Notes: generated from the sequence alone by a model not told the origin. A stretch of 63,051 nucleotides of DNA from an uncultured Eubacterium sp. (GCA_904420085.1 CAJFUA010000023.1:1-63051); one strand, 5' to 3'; positions 53,678 to 62,903 are shown, counted from the stretch's first letter. Numbers and translations: made by a program.

Positions 53678-53719
53678 ATTATATATAATACAAGCAAGGA
53701 AGTCTGTGATGTCATCACA
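53678..53719 (-). promoter_or_regulatory. trx operon promoter with TGTGATGTCATCACA palindrome
   Basis: On the minus strand TATAAT lies at 53678-53683 with no good -35. The perfect palindrome TGTGATG-t-CATCACA is at 53705-53719, centred at 53712. With the start point near 53671 the centre falls at about -41, the class II position of Crp/Fnr activators. The Crp/Fnr regulator encoded at 50898 is the obvious candidate. Confidence 0.6.
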
Positions 53720-53833
53720 AAAGAATTTTACTTTGTAATAAGACAAATCAAAATCTAGTATTCATATTTTGAATCTATTGACTTATATAATATTTTTAGG
53801 CGTAGCTGCTTTTTTATTATTGAGGTATTTATT

Positions 53834-55735
53834 TTATATCTTGATAAAGTTATGTGATAGTCCTAATTTATCTGCCATTACTTTTTCACGAGTATGACAG
53901 GAGAAGAGTATTACCTGTTCCATACTCTCTGCCATGAATTTCAATGTATTTCCCATGCGTTTATTGTCGTACATTACAAAGGCATCATCTAATAATATCG
54001 GCTTTTTGTCTTTTTCAAATATGATATCTGCTGCCGCAAGGCGGAGAGCCATATAAATCTGCTCTATGGTTCCCTTACTCAATCTTGTTGCTAAAATTAA
54101 CGCCTTTTTGCTATTTACGGAAATATTTAATCGCTCGTCAATAGACAGGTTATCATATTTTCCATTGGATATCATGGACATATAATAAGACGCCCGCTCA
54201 TTTAATTTCTTTCCGAAATTGTTTCTTATTTCGTTGGCAATTTCCTCAATATTTCTCTTTGCCTCTTCAATCGCTTCTATTTCAATCTTCGCTTTTTTAA
54301 TTGTGTCCAGCCGTTCCTGTAACTCCTCTACCTTCTTTTCAGCCTGAATGTCACTCTCTTTTTTTTGATCCAGCGCCCATCTTGCCTTTGAAATGACGTC
54401 GTTTAATTCTCTTTCTTTTTCTTCAATTTCTTTGATGTCTCCGCTGTAATCCTGCGCCTCATTGGTTCTCTCTTCTTCCTGTACAATCTGCTGCTGTGTG
54501 CTGTTCAACGCCTCTTTTTTACTTTCCAACTGGCGCTTTGTATATAATTCTTCGTGCTTTGCCGCCTCTAATTTGTCTAACACCAGTCTTAATTCTTTCA
54601 GAGCCTCCAGCTTTTTCTTCTTTCTCTTTTTATTAAAGGAGTATCTGACAATGGCCAATACCAGACAGAGCATGGCTCCCCCCAGACACATGGCCGGTTT
54701 CATCCAATATTCCTGAAATGCCAGAAACTGAATATTACCCACAGCAAAGCCTACCGCCGCGCCAATCAGCGCCAGCGCCAGTATAATAAACGTTACCGGC
54801 ATATTGCTACGGTTAATCACTTTGTCATACAGACCTTCCATGGTTTCACTGCTGTCCACGCCTTTCTCCAAAAGCTGTCTTTCCAGTTCTGCCCTGTGCT
54901 CTTTAATCTTGTCCAAAGTGGCTGTATTCTTCTCTATTTCTGCAGTATAGCTCATCACATCCTGATACAGTTTGTCTTTACGGCTGTTATGCTTTGCCAG
55001 CTCATCCAGCCGGTTCTTATCCAGCGCTGAAAGTTCCTCTTTTCTTTCAGAAAGTCTGACTGCCGCCTCTTTCTTCTGCTCTACCGATGCAATAATGGAT
55101 TGCTGCTCTCTCTCCGACAGCTCTAACTGTTCTTTAATATTTTTAAGCGTCTTCTCAACAGTCTCCTCTTCGCCTATTTTGTTTTCCTTCATGATCTTCT
55201 TTTTCTGCATATCCAGATCTGCAAAGGCTTCCTTGATATCTATCTCCATGGATTTTGTGGCGCCCAGATTTGCCGCATAATTTTTTAAGATGACTTCCAG
55301 TTCCTTGTCGGTAACGCTTCCCAACTGACTGATACTGATGGTGTTGTAGTAACATTTTTCATCCAGCCCCATAAACAGATCGTCAATTTCTTTTTGGGTA
55401 AGTTCTCTGCCGGAATCTTCATCGATCACTTTCAATGATTTGTACTGCCGGCTGAAATTTCTTTCAATCCGATAGGTGATTCCGTTGTTTTCAATGCGCA
55501 TCATTCCCTGATATTCGGAAGGTGTGTCCCAAGGCTCGTACTTGCTGTACAAATCCTTTCCGCTGGCCTTGCCTCTCTGTTTTTCAATACCGAAAAGCAT
55601 TCCTCGGATAAAGGTATGAAGGGTAGTTTTTCCTGCTTCATTTTCACCATAGATAATATTCAGTCCCGGTTTCAGCGACATGGATTTATGATGAAACTTA
55701 CCAAAGTTTGTCAGTTGTATATCTTTTATAATCAT
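53834..55735 (-). CDS. SbcC/YhaN-like ATPase with coiled coil and membrane segments
   Basis: 633 aa. The N-terminus has IQLTNFGKFHHKSMSLKPGLN and Walker A YGENEAGKTTLHTF. The C-terminus has signature LSKGTIEQIYMALRLA and Walker B PILLDDAFVMYD. Long coiled coils lie between. In the middle two hydrophobic segments (VTFIILALALIGAAVGFAVG and MCLGGAMLCLVLAIVRY) interrupt the coil, as in membrane-linked YhaN of Bacillus. It is shorter than YhaN (about 960 aa) and SbcC (about 1000 aa). With the downstream-overlapping SbcD-like nuclease it should form a DNA-end-processing complex. Start is 4 bp from the nuclease gene stop. Confidence 0.85.
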   Translation of the reverse strand: MIIKDIQLTNFGKFHHKSMSLKPGLNIIYGENEAGKTTLHTFIRGMLFGIEKQRGKASGKDLYSKYEPWDTPSEYQGMMRIENNGITYRIERNFSRQYKSLKVIDEDSGRELTQKEIDDLFMGLDEKCYYNTISISQLGSVTDKELEVILKNYAANLGATKSMEIDIKEAFADLDMQKKKIMKENKIGEEETVEKTLKNIKEQLELSEREQQSIIASVEQKKEAAVRLSERKEELSALDKNRLDELAKHNSRKDKLYQDVMSYTAEIEKNTATLDKIKEHRAELERQLLEKGVDSSETMEGLYDKVINRSNMPVTFIILALALIGAAVGFAVGNIQFLAFQEYWMKPAMCLGGAMLCLVLAIVRYSFNKKRKKKKLEALKELRLVLDKLEAAKHEELYTKRQLESKKEALNSTQQQIVQEEERTNEAQDYSGDIKEIEEKERELNDVISKARWALDQKKESDIQAEKKVEELQERLDTIKKAKIEIEAIEEAKRNIEEIANEIRNNFGKKLNERASYYMSMISNGKYDNLSIDERLNISVNSKKALILATRLSKGTIEQIYMALRLAAADIIFEKDKKPILLDDAFVMYDNKRMGNTLKFMAESMEQVILFSCHTREKVMADKLGLSHNFIKI

Positions 55736-55738
55736 TCC

Positions 55739-56797
55739 TTAATCCTCCATTGCATCTATTAATGCTTTTGTGCCATAATACAGTGCCTTTTGATCCAATT
55801 CGTCCAACTGACCCTGATCCAGATATCTTCCGATAAACATTCCAAGAATGTTGTCGTGGTTATCTTCATATAATTCCTCAAAATCAAAATCCGGAACCGT
55901 CTTATCCGATACGGATACAATGTTTCCCGTCTGACAAATATCCGCAATATTCATTTCAAAATCCGGATCTCTGTAACCGTCCAATATGACTTTAAACATA
56001 TTTTCCTCGCCATTTTCTTTCATCAGGTCTGCTAACTTATGCCGGATTTCCAGATTTGTCACTGTCGGTGTTACCGTAAACGCAATCTCTTTGTAAATAC
56101 GTCTGGCAAACGGTACAAACTCCAGTTCCAGACCGTGTTTGCTCACTTCTCCATATATATAACCACGCTCTCCCATGTCATTCATGTCAATGGGTTCCAG
56201 AGAGCCGCAGTATGCCATTTTATTTTTCTCATCAATTTCCGGTTTGTGAATATGACCCATGGCAACATAGTCAAAACCTGACATGGCAAGCTTCTTTCGA
56301 TTCATCGGAATATGCTTCTCATCTCCTCCGTGGGCCACCAGAATATTTATTTTTTGAATGTCATCTACCATAATATGGTCATAAAGATTCTCCTCGATTT
56401 CCGTTTCATGATAACTTAATCCATATACACAGACATCCATTCCGTCAATATCTGCTTTCATAATATTTTTATCCTCAAGAAAGATGACGTTTTCACTCCA
56501 CTGAAATCCTTCGTAAAAGGAACCTTTTTTGATGGCATCGTGATTTCCCGCACAGATGACCACCTTTGTGTCAGGTATGGTGGACAGCAGGTAATCTACT
56601 TCTTTGATTTCTCTAAGCAGCGGCTGTCTGTGAAACAAATCTCCGGCAATAATCAGCAAATCCACCGGATCCATTTTTATTTTCTTGATTAACCGTTCGA
56701 ATGTTCCCCAGATTTCGTCTCCTCTGTCTTTCGCCCACTCCCGCTTATTTTCAGGATGTGCTCCCAAATGTATATCTCCCGTATGAATAAAGCGCAT
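55739..56797 (-). CDS. SbcD/YhaO-like metallophosphoesterase (exonuclease subunit)
   Basis: 352 aa. The phosphodiesterase motifs are FIHTGDIHLGAHP (DxH), LLIIAGDLFHRQP (GD), VVICAGNHDAI (GNHD), ILVAHGGDE and VAMGHIHKPE (GHxH). The rest has the capping domain of SbcD-type nucleases. It should cut DNA ends or hairpins together with the SbcC-like ATPase. It is first in the operon and is preceded by the promoter at 56851-56879. Confidence 0.9.
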   Translation of the reverse strand: MRFIHTGDIHLGAHPENKREWAKDRGDEIWGTFERLIKKIKMDPVDLLIIAGDLFHRQPLLREIKEVDYLLSTIPDTKVVICAGNHDAIKKGSFYEGFQWSENVIFLEDKNIMKADIDGMDVCVYGLSYHETEIEENLYDHIMVDDIQKINILVAHGGDEKHIPMNRKKLAMSGFDYVAMGHIHKPEIDEKNKMAYCGSLEPIDMNDMGERGYIYGEVSKHGLELEFVPFARRIYKEIAFTVTPTVTNLEIRHKLADLMKENGEENMFKVILDGYRDPDFEMNIADICQTGNIVSVSDKTVPDFDFEELYEDNHDNILGMFIGRYLDQGQLDELDQKALYYGTKALIDAMED

Positions 56798-56850
56798 AGT
56801 TCCTCCTGTTGTTTTATGAAAATCTTATATTCACCTTTTTATCCGATAAT

Positions 56851-56879
56851 AGTATATCATTAATGGAAAGTAGGGTCAA
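56851..56879 (-). promoter_or_regulatory. Promoter for the SbcD/SbcC-like operon
   Basis: On the minus strand TTGACC (56874-56879), a 17-bp spacer and TATACT (56851-56856), near consensus. It lies 54 bp upstream of the ATG. Confidence 0.75.
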
Positions 56880-56966
56880 ATAACAACAGCGCTTTACAAA
56901 AACCAGATATAGGAATAAAATTAGTTTTGTCAGCACAATTTAATACTATAACGTAAGGAGGTTTTT

Positions 56967-58082
56967 ATGGACGAGAGAATTAAAAAACTGGCGCACAATT
57001 TAGTCAATTATTCTGTCAGGGTTCAGCCTGAAGAAAAGGTTTATATTCATTATATTGGAAGCACGACGAAGGATTTGGCAAGAGCCTTGGTAAAAGAAAC
57101 TTACAATGCTGGCGGCATTCCTTTTGTACACTATACCGATACCACATTACAGCGGGAAGTTTTATTAAACTGCACGAAGGAACAGATGGAACTGATGTCG
57201 GAGATTGATGCCAAAGAAATGTCCCAAATGGACTGCTACATCGGAGTCAGAGGTTCGGATAATATTGCTGAATTATCAGATGTTCCCGAGGAACAGATGC
57301 ATCTTTATGAAACAATCTATCAGACCAAGGTACATCATGAAATTCGCGTGCCAAAAACCAAGTGGGTGGTTCTCCGCTATCCAAACTACTCGATGGCACA
57401 GTTATCCGACATGTCGCTGGAGGCTTTTGAGGACTTTTATTTTGACGTATGTACCATGGACTACAGCAAAATGGGAAAAGCCATGGAGAGCCTTGTCCGC
57501 ATTATGAACAAAACGGACAAGGTACGTATGACAGGACCGGGAACGGATATCTCTTTTTCTATTAAAGATATTCCTGCCATTCCTTGTGCCGGAAATATGA
57601 ATATCCCTGACGGGGAAGTTTATACGGCGCCTGTCCGGGATTCCGTAAACGGAACCATCAGTTACAATACCCCAAGCGTTCTTCAGGGATTTACTTTTGA
57701 AAATGTGAAACTTACATTTAAAGACGGAAAAATTGTGAAAGCCGTGGCCAACGACACGGAAAGAATTAACAAGATTTTTGATACCGACGAGGGAGCAAGA
57801 TATATCGGCGAGTTTGCCATCGGCGTAAATCCTTATGTGACAAAGCCGATGAAAGATATTTTATTTGACGAGAAAATCAAAGGCTCTATTCATTTCACAC
57901 CGGGGAACTGCTATGACGAAGCACCAAACGGCAACAAATCGGCAATCCACTGGGATCTGGTATGGATTCAGACACCGGAATACGGCGGTGGTGAAATCTA
58001 TTTTGATGATGTTCTGATTCGAAAGGACGGAAGATTTGTCATTCCGGAACTGGAATGCTTAAATCCTGAGAACCTGATGTAA
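56967..58082 (+). CDS. M29 family metallo-aminopeptidase
   Basis: 371 aa. RIKKLAHNLVNYSVRVQPEEKVYIHY starts the M29 (AmpS/PepS/AP-T) fold. Metal and catalytic segments are NIPDGEVYTAPV (Glu), GARYIGEFAIGVNP (Glu), KGSIHFTPGNCYDEAP (His) and SAIHWDLVWI (His, Asp). It removes N-terminal amino acids from peptides in the cytoplasm. AAGGAGG lies upstream of the ATG; single-gene unit, ended by the terminator at 58103. Confidence 0.95.
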   Translation: MDERIKKLAHNLVNYSVRVQPEEKVYIHYIGSTTKDLARALVKETYNAGGIPFVHYTDTTLQREVLLNCTKEQMELMSEIDAKEMSQMDCYIGVRGSDNIAELSDVPEEQMHLYETIYQTKVHHEIRVPKTKWVVLRYPNYSMAQLSDMSLEAFEDFYFDVCTMDYSKMGKAMESLVRIMNKTDKVRMTGPGTDISFSIKDIPAIPCAGNMNIPDGEVYTAPVRDSVNGTISYNTPSVLQGFTFENVKLTFKDGKIVKAVANDTERINKIFDTDEGARYIGEFAIGVNPYVTKPMKDILFDEKIKGSIHFTPGNCYDEAPNGNKSAIHWDLVWIQTPEYGGGEIYFDDVLIRKDGRFVIPELECLNPENLM

Positions 58083-58102
58083 TGATAAATTTATTATGAT
58101 TT

Positions 58103-58136
58103 AAGGGGAAATCGACGAATGCCGATTTCCCCTTTC
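58103..58136. terminator. Intrinsic terminator between the M29 peptidase and the InlB-repeat protein
   Basis: AAGGGGAAATCG pairs perfectly with CGATTTCCCCTT, followed by T-rich sequence. The genes on either side are convergent. Confidence 0.85.
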
Positions 58137-58154
58137 TCTGTTCGTGACAATCCA

Positions 58155-60008
58155 TTAACGCAGTCGTACTTTTCTAACTTTCTTCCATACAGCTTTCAGT
58201 GTCACTCGTTTTTTCCAGCAATAAAAACTTTCTTTATCGTTCAGTCTGCTCTTTTTCGTTACCTTTTTCCCTTCAAGTTTCCATCCTTTAAAGATGTAGC
58301 CTCTCTTCTTTGGCTTCTTTTTTGGAATTGGAACCTTACTTCCCCACTTTACATTTTTGCGGGATTTTATGTAACTTCCGCCACGTGTATTATAATTTAC
58401 GGTATATCTTGTTTTTTCATATACGGCATATATGGTGGGAATATTGTTTTGGTTATCTCCTGCAAAACTAGAAGAAAAGATTTCTCCATAAGCAGTTTCA
58501 TTTGTGATTTTCTTTCCCCCTTTTTTCTTCGTATACCAGCCCTTAAAAGTATATCCTGCCACATTTCCTTTCTTCAGTTTTCCGACAAGTTTCTTTTGTT
58601 CCCAGTGGAACGCATTTTCTCCATCCAATCTTATTCTGTCGCCGGGAAGCATATCCCGTTTTAGCCTTTTTGTCAGATTCGAAGACAGTTTTAATTGATA
58701 TCCGTCTTTTGGCTGCCATACCGCCAAAAGAACCGTGACTGTATCTGCATCATTTCCGGATGCCTGTCCGTAAGTTATCTGATGATTGTTTGCATTGCTG
58801 ATCATCATACCTGTTTCTGTCTTCCATCCTTTGAGCAAATATCCTGTTTTTTGGACTGCAACATCTGATATCAGATTCTTCGTCCACCAATCCGCACTTC
58901 TCTCTTTTATCTGTACGCCATCATTTTTGTAAATCACCTTATACGCTTTATTTTCCCAGCCTGCATACAACACGATATTATCTGTAATCTGCTGTGCGAA
59001 ACTCCATTTACTATCCAGTGTACACGACGTATCTGTATACCATCCGGTAAATATGCATCCCGTTTTGGTAGGATGTTCCGGTTCCTTATCTGCCATACCT
59101 TCCTCCACAAACTGTGTCAGAACTTTACTTCCACCTTGGCTGTCATAAGATTCACGGATGCCGTTTTTTAAGTTAAGAGTTACATATAAATATTCATCCA
59201 TGGCATCTGTTTTATCTTTCAAATCCAGTTTGTAAGTATATGTAACGGACTGCATTTCGTCTGAACACCAAACCAGCCCCTTGTCGCTGTCATAGCCCGA
59301 GTTAATATCGTCTCCATAAGCTCCGTCAATTTTTACATTAGACACTCTGGACAAATCAAGGCTTCTGTTCACATCCTCCAAGGACACACAATATTTTCCT
59401 TCATTTTGATACTCATAAGTATCTATGTCCTGATTGCTGCACACCAAATATTCCAGTGCCGAATTTGTTGTCAAATCAATTGCACCGATGGAACAACCGG
59501 AAAATTTCAGTTCCTTTAAAATCGTGCAGGTGCTCAAATCCAATTCTCTCACTTTCGTGCTGGCGCAGGATAAAATCTGTAGTCTCGGATTATTTGACAG
59601 ATTCAATTCCGTGATTCCTGTATCATTGCAATATAACTCTCTTAGTTTTGGAAATGCCTCCACACCTGCCAGACTTTTAATATTACTCTTTCCGCCTACT
59701 GAAATGATTCGTACCAACTCACACTCATCTTCTGACAGCATTCCGTCATGGTTTAAGTCAAATTTCTTACCATAATAATTTCCTGACTGAAATGTTGCAT
59801 TTGAAACATATTCCAAAAAATCTGCGTCAGGAAATACTAATTTCTCTTTGGCGTCCTTTCCTGTTTCTAATGATATCGGATATGTAATTCCTGAATTGGT
59901 CACTAACGGCTGTGTAAATGCCTGTACACTGTTCTGATTGATGCTGACAGACGTAATCGTTATTGTCATCGCTAATATCCATGTTATAACCTTTTTTGTA
60001 TTACTCAT
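58155..60008 (-). CDS. Secreted protein with EF-hand, LRR and InlB B-type repeats
   Basis: 617 aa. Signal peptide about 1-30. Near 60-95 is the module DADFLEYVSN... with EF-hand loop Asp84-Glu95 (DLNHDGMLSEDE). About 100-200 is LRR (SLAGVEAFPKLRELYCNDTGI...). About 210-290 is a beta domain. From about 300 there are four Listeria-Bacteroides (Flg_new) repeats, seen as FTGWYTDTSC, LLKGWKTETG, FKGWYTKKKGG and FKGWKLEGK. It ends in a basic tail RVTLKAVWKKVRKVRLR. No sorting signal. A likely cell-surface adhesin or scaffold; the single Ca site may stabilise the LRR cap. Confidence 0.8.
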   Translation of the reverse strand: MSNTKKVITWILAMTITITSVSINQNSVQAFTQPLVTNSGITYPISLETGKDAKEKLVFPDADFLEYVSNATFQSGNYYGKKFDLNHDGMLSEDECELVRIISVGGKSNIKSLAGVEAFPKLRELYCNDTGITELNLSNNPRLQILSCASTKVRELDLSTCTILKELKFSGCSIGAIDLTTNSALEYLVCSNQDIDTYEYQNEGKYCVSLEDVNRSLDLSRVSNVKIDGAYGDDINSGYDSDKGLVWCSDEMQSVTYTYKLDLKDKTDAMDEYLYVTLNLKNGIRESYDSQGGSKVLTQFVEEGMADKEPEHPTKTGCIFTGWYTDTSCTLDSKWSFAQQITDNIVLYAGWENKAYKVIYKNDGVQIKERSADWWTKNLISDVAVQKTGYLLKGWKTETGMMISNANNHQITYGQASGNDADTVTVLLAVWQPKDGYQLKLSSNLTKRLKRDMLPGDRIRLDGENAFHWEQKKLVGKLKKGNVAGYTFKGWYTKKKGGKKITNETAYGEIFSSSFAGDNQNNIPTIYAVYEKTRYTVNYNTRGGSYIKSRKNVKWGSKVPIPKKKPKKRGYIFKGWKLEGKKVTKKSRLNDKESFYCWKKRVTLKAVWKKVRKVRLR

Positions 60009-60051
60009 TTTTCTTCCCTTCCTTATGTTTATTTTTTATTTAACTTCGCTC

Positions 60052-61464
60052 TTAGTGATACGGTATGTTTGCGGTCGGATCACTATCGTAATCCTCCATC
60101 CATGCATGCACTTCTATATCCGGGTTCTTTTTACAGTTTACATAAAATATAAAACCTGCATACTTATCCAACTCCGTAAAGTGAAGTAATTTCATGTTGT
60201 TGTTACTACAATTGATATATCCTATTTCCCTATTTAATGGACCTCCATATATTTCACTTATCCGGTTATTGCTGCAGTCAAGTTCATATATGTTTGGATA
60301 AAGGGTGAAATCAAATCTTCCTTCTATTTGATTATTGGATATATCTAAATAACGCACATTTTTTAAGTTGTCATATGCAAATGTTTTTAACTTATTATCA
60401 CACACTCTTACTTTTTTTAATTTATGATCTCCTACAATATTTAACTCAGTCACTTTTCCGACCATACAGTTCATCTGTTTTAAATTCTTCAAGTTTTCCA
60501 CTGTAAAACTCTGTAAATCCGATACTCTGCATATATCTATTTTCCAGAGTTTTGGGAAATCACTTATGGTCAGATCAGTTAAACCTTTCGCATTATACAG
60601 TTTTATTTTTCTTAGATTATCCAGTCCGTTCAGCGAAAGTTTTAAAATTCTTTTACCATCTATATTGATCCATTTCAACCCTTTCAGGTTTTGTATTGTC
60701 AGATTCGGTGCTTTGGTTTGGTACATTTTTATAAACTGCAGTTTCGGATTGTTCTCAATTGTACAACTGGTGCTTTTGCATTCATTAAACTTAACTTTTT
60801 CTAATTTTGCACAATTTTGAATCTTTATCTCCTTAACATCGGTACATAAATAAACTTTTTTTAATTTTTTTCTATTAACAAGATTTAATTTTTCTTGATT
60901 ACCATGCTTTTCTATCTCTATTGTTTGAACTTTTTTGCATTTATTCGCAATTTCCATACTGTTTTTTGCTCCCTCTAAATAGAGATTTTTAATTATATTT
61001 TTTTTGCGGATTTTCACATTTAATTTATTTTCTAAACAATAAATATATAGTGTTTCAATTTTTTTATTTTTCCTGAGATCCAGAGTTCTTTTTTTCTTTG
61101 TTTCCATTCCTATCTTTAAATATTTTAGTCTACGCAATTTTTCCACTTCTTTAAGATTTCGAACATTCTTCATCGTATCCAGTGTAAGCTTTTCTAAATA
61201 CTTTAGTTTTGAGATTCCTTTTACATTGATACTCGTATCTTCTCTCAAATCTAACGATTTTATTTCTTTTATTTCTGCTTTACTTAAATATCCATCTTGG
61301 TTTTTGTCACGTTCTTTTTTTCTTAATGCATATTTATAATTTCCAAAGTTTTCTTTTATACTTATTCCTTTATTGCTTTTTGCGTTTACTGTCTGCGGCA
61401 CAATAAGTACCACAGACAATACCAACAGGCACAATACTATTTTTCCTAAGTTTCTTTTCATCAT
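60052..61464 (-). CDS. Secreted EF-hand/LRR protein (tandem copy 1)
   Basis: 470 aa. Signal peptide about 1-28 (IVLCLLVLSVVLIVPQTVNA). EF-hand loop Asp53-Glu64 (DKNQDGYLSKAE), then a long series of irregular LRRs of about 20-23 residues (LKYLEKLTLDTMKNV, LEKVKFNECKSTS, LKKVRVCDNKLKTF, VRYLDISNNQIEGRF). It ends in an acidic tail (AWMEDYDSDPTANIPYH), the opposite charge to most neighbours. GGGAGG precedes the ATG. Its last 254 codons are nearly the same as those of the next gene at 61485. Surface binding protein of unknown ligand. Confidence 0.8.
   Translation of the reverse strand: MMKRNLGKIVLCLLVLSVVLIVPQTVNAKSNKGISIKENFGNYKYALRKKERDKNQDGYLSKAEIKEIKSLDLREDTSINVKGISKLKYLEKLTLDTMKNVRNLKEVEKLRRLKYLKIGMETKKKRTLDLRKNKKIETLYIYCLENKLNVKIRKKNIIKNLYLEGAKNSMEIANKCKKVQTIEIEKHGNQEKLNLVNRKKLKKVYLCTDVKEIKIQNCAKLEKVKFNECKSTSCTIENNPKLQFIKMYQTKAPNLTIQNLKGLKWINIDGKRILKLSLNGLDNLRKIKLYNAKGLTDLTISDFPKLWKIDICRVSDLQSFTVENLKNLKQMNCMVGKVTELNIVGDHKLKKVRVCDNKLKTFAYDNLKNVRYLDISNNQIEGRFDFTLYPNIYELDCSNNRISEIYGGPLNREIGYINCSNNNMKLLHFTELDKYAGFIFYVNCKKNPDIEVHAWMEDYDSDPTANIPYH
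60062..60825 (-). repeat. Direct repeat unit A (C-terminal half of LRR copy 1)
   Basis: Aligns without gaps to 61495-62258 at a constant offset of 1433 bases, with scattered substitutions. Marks a tandem gene duplication or conversion tract. Confidence 0.85.
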
Positions 61465-61484
61465 CTTTTCCTCCCGTTTAACTT

Positions 61485-62903
61485 TTAGTGGTAAGGTATG
61501 TTTGCGGTCGGATCACTGTCGTAATCCTCCATCCATGCATGCACTTCTATATCCGGATTGTTTTTACAGTTTACATAAAATATATAACCCGCATACTTAT
61601 CCAGCTCCGTAAAGTGAAGTAATTTCATGTTGTTGTTACTACAATTGATATATCCTATTTCCCTATTTAGTGGACCTCCATATATTTCACTTATCCGGTT
61701 GTTGCTGCAATCAAAATCATACAATTTCGGATAAAGGGTAAAATCAAATCTTCCTTCTATTTGATTTTTGGATATATTTAAATAACGTACATTTTTTAAG
61801 TTTTCATATGCAAATGTTTTGAGCCGGTTGTTATGAACCTCGACTTTTTTCAGTTTATGATATCCCACAATATTCAACTCGGTTACTTTTCCGCCAACGC
61901 AACTCATCTGCTTTAAATTCTTCAAGTTTTCCACTGTAAAACTCTGTAAATCCGGTACTCTGCATACCTCTAGATTCCATAGTTTTGGAAAATTACTTAT
62001 AGTCAGATTGGTTAAACCTTTCGCATCATACAGTTTTATTTGTTTTAGATTATCCAATTCATTCAGTGAAAACTTTGAAATTCTTGCCTCATCTATATTG
62101 ATCCATTTCAACCCTTTCAGGCTTTTTATTATCAGATTTGGTACTTTAACGTCATACATTTTTATAAACTGCAGTTTCGGATTGTTCTCTATCGTACAAC
62201 TGGTGCTTTTGCATTCGCTAAACTTAACTTTTTCTAATTTTGCACAATTTTGAATATCCATCTTATTAATATTTTTTGCACAGGATAAACTTAAAAGTTT
62301 CAAGTTTTTTCTGTTCCTGAGCAACAGATTTCCTTTTTTTGTATTAATTTCAATACAGATTTTTTTTGCACGGAGACACTTGTTTGCTATAGACACACTG
62401 TTTTTAACACCATACAAGTTTAGGTATTTGATTTTATTATTTTTTCTAATCTTTATTACACCTTCTTCACTTTCAAATTCCACAGCCAGTTTTCTTATTT
62501 TTCTAAATTTTCTCAAATCAAACACCAATTTTCTTTCTGGCTCAACTTTAATATGTATGTCTTCTAACCCATGTAATTTTTCAACTTCTTTGATATGATA
62601 AACTGCTCTTTGTGCTTTAATCGTTATTTTTTTCAGATATTTTAGTTTGGATAATCCTTTCACACTCGTATTTTGATACTCTTCCAGATAAAGAGACTTA
62701 ATTTTTTTGATTTCTCCTTTGCTCAAATATCCATCCTGATTCCGATCATATTTTTTTACTTTTATTTCAAACCGGATAGTTCCGGAAAAAGTGTTCCTGA
62801 TGTTATAACCTTTTCCGGACTTTGCATTTACCACATCAGGCATTATCAGAAATACTGACAAAACCATTACACACAGCACTAATTTTATTAAATTCTTTTT
62901 CAT
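61485..62903 (-). CDS. Secreted EF-hand/LRR protein (tandem copy 2)
   Basis: 472 aa from the ATG at 62903, chosen because AGGAGG lies 6 nt upstream and a signal peptide (MKKNLIKLVLCVMVLSVFLIM) starts there; a longer open frame reaches 62945. EF-hand loop Asp53-Glu64 (DRNQDGYLSKGE), then LRRs as in the neighbour, and the same acidic end (EDYDSDPTANIPYH). It lies 21 bp from copy 1, in the same direction. N-terminal LRRs differ clearly from copy 1, while the C-terminal half is almost identical. Confidence 0.8.
   Translation of the reverse strand: MKKNLIKLVLCVMVLSVFLIMPDVVNAKSGKGYNIRNTFSGTIRFEIKVKKYDRNQDGYLSKGEIKKIKSLYLEEYQNTSVKGLSKLKYLKKITIKAQRAVYHIKEVEKLHGLEDIHIKVEPERKLVFDLRKFRKIRKLAVEFESEEGVIKIRKNNKIKYLNLYGVKNSVSIANKCLRAKKICIEINTKKGNLLLRNRKNLKLLSLSCAKNINKMDIQNCAKLEKVKFSECKSTSCTIENNPKLQFIKMYDVKVPNLIIKSLKGLKWINIDEARISKFSLNELDNLKQIKLYDAKGLTNLTISNFPKLWNLEVCRVPDLQSFTVENLKNLKQMSCVGGKVTELNIVGYHKLKKVEVHNNRLKTFAYENLKNVRYLNISKNQIEGRFDFTLYPKLYDFDCSNNRISEIYGGPLNREIGYINCSNNNMKLLHFTELDKYAGYIFYVNCKNNPDIEVHAWMEDYDSDPTANIPYH
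61495..62258 (-). repeat. Direct repeat unit B (C-terminal half of LRR copy 2)
   Basis: Partner of 60062-60825, offset 1433, no indels seen over about 760 bp. Similarity falls off sharply upstream of it (5' end of each gene). Confidence 0.85.

Noticed and set aside
58119-58664. Open frame of 181 aa on the plus strand
   Set aside because: Shadow of the InlB-repeat protein on the other strand; rich in Phe/Ser/Cys with no recognisable domain.
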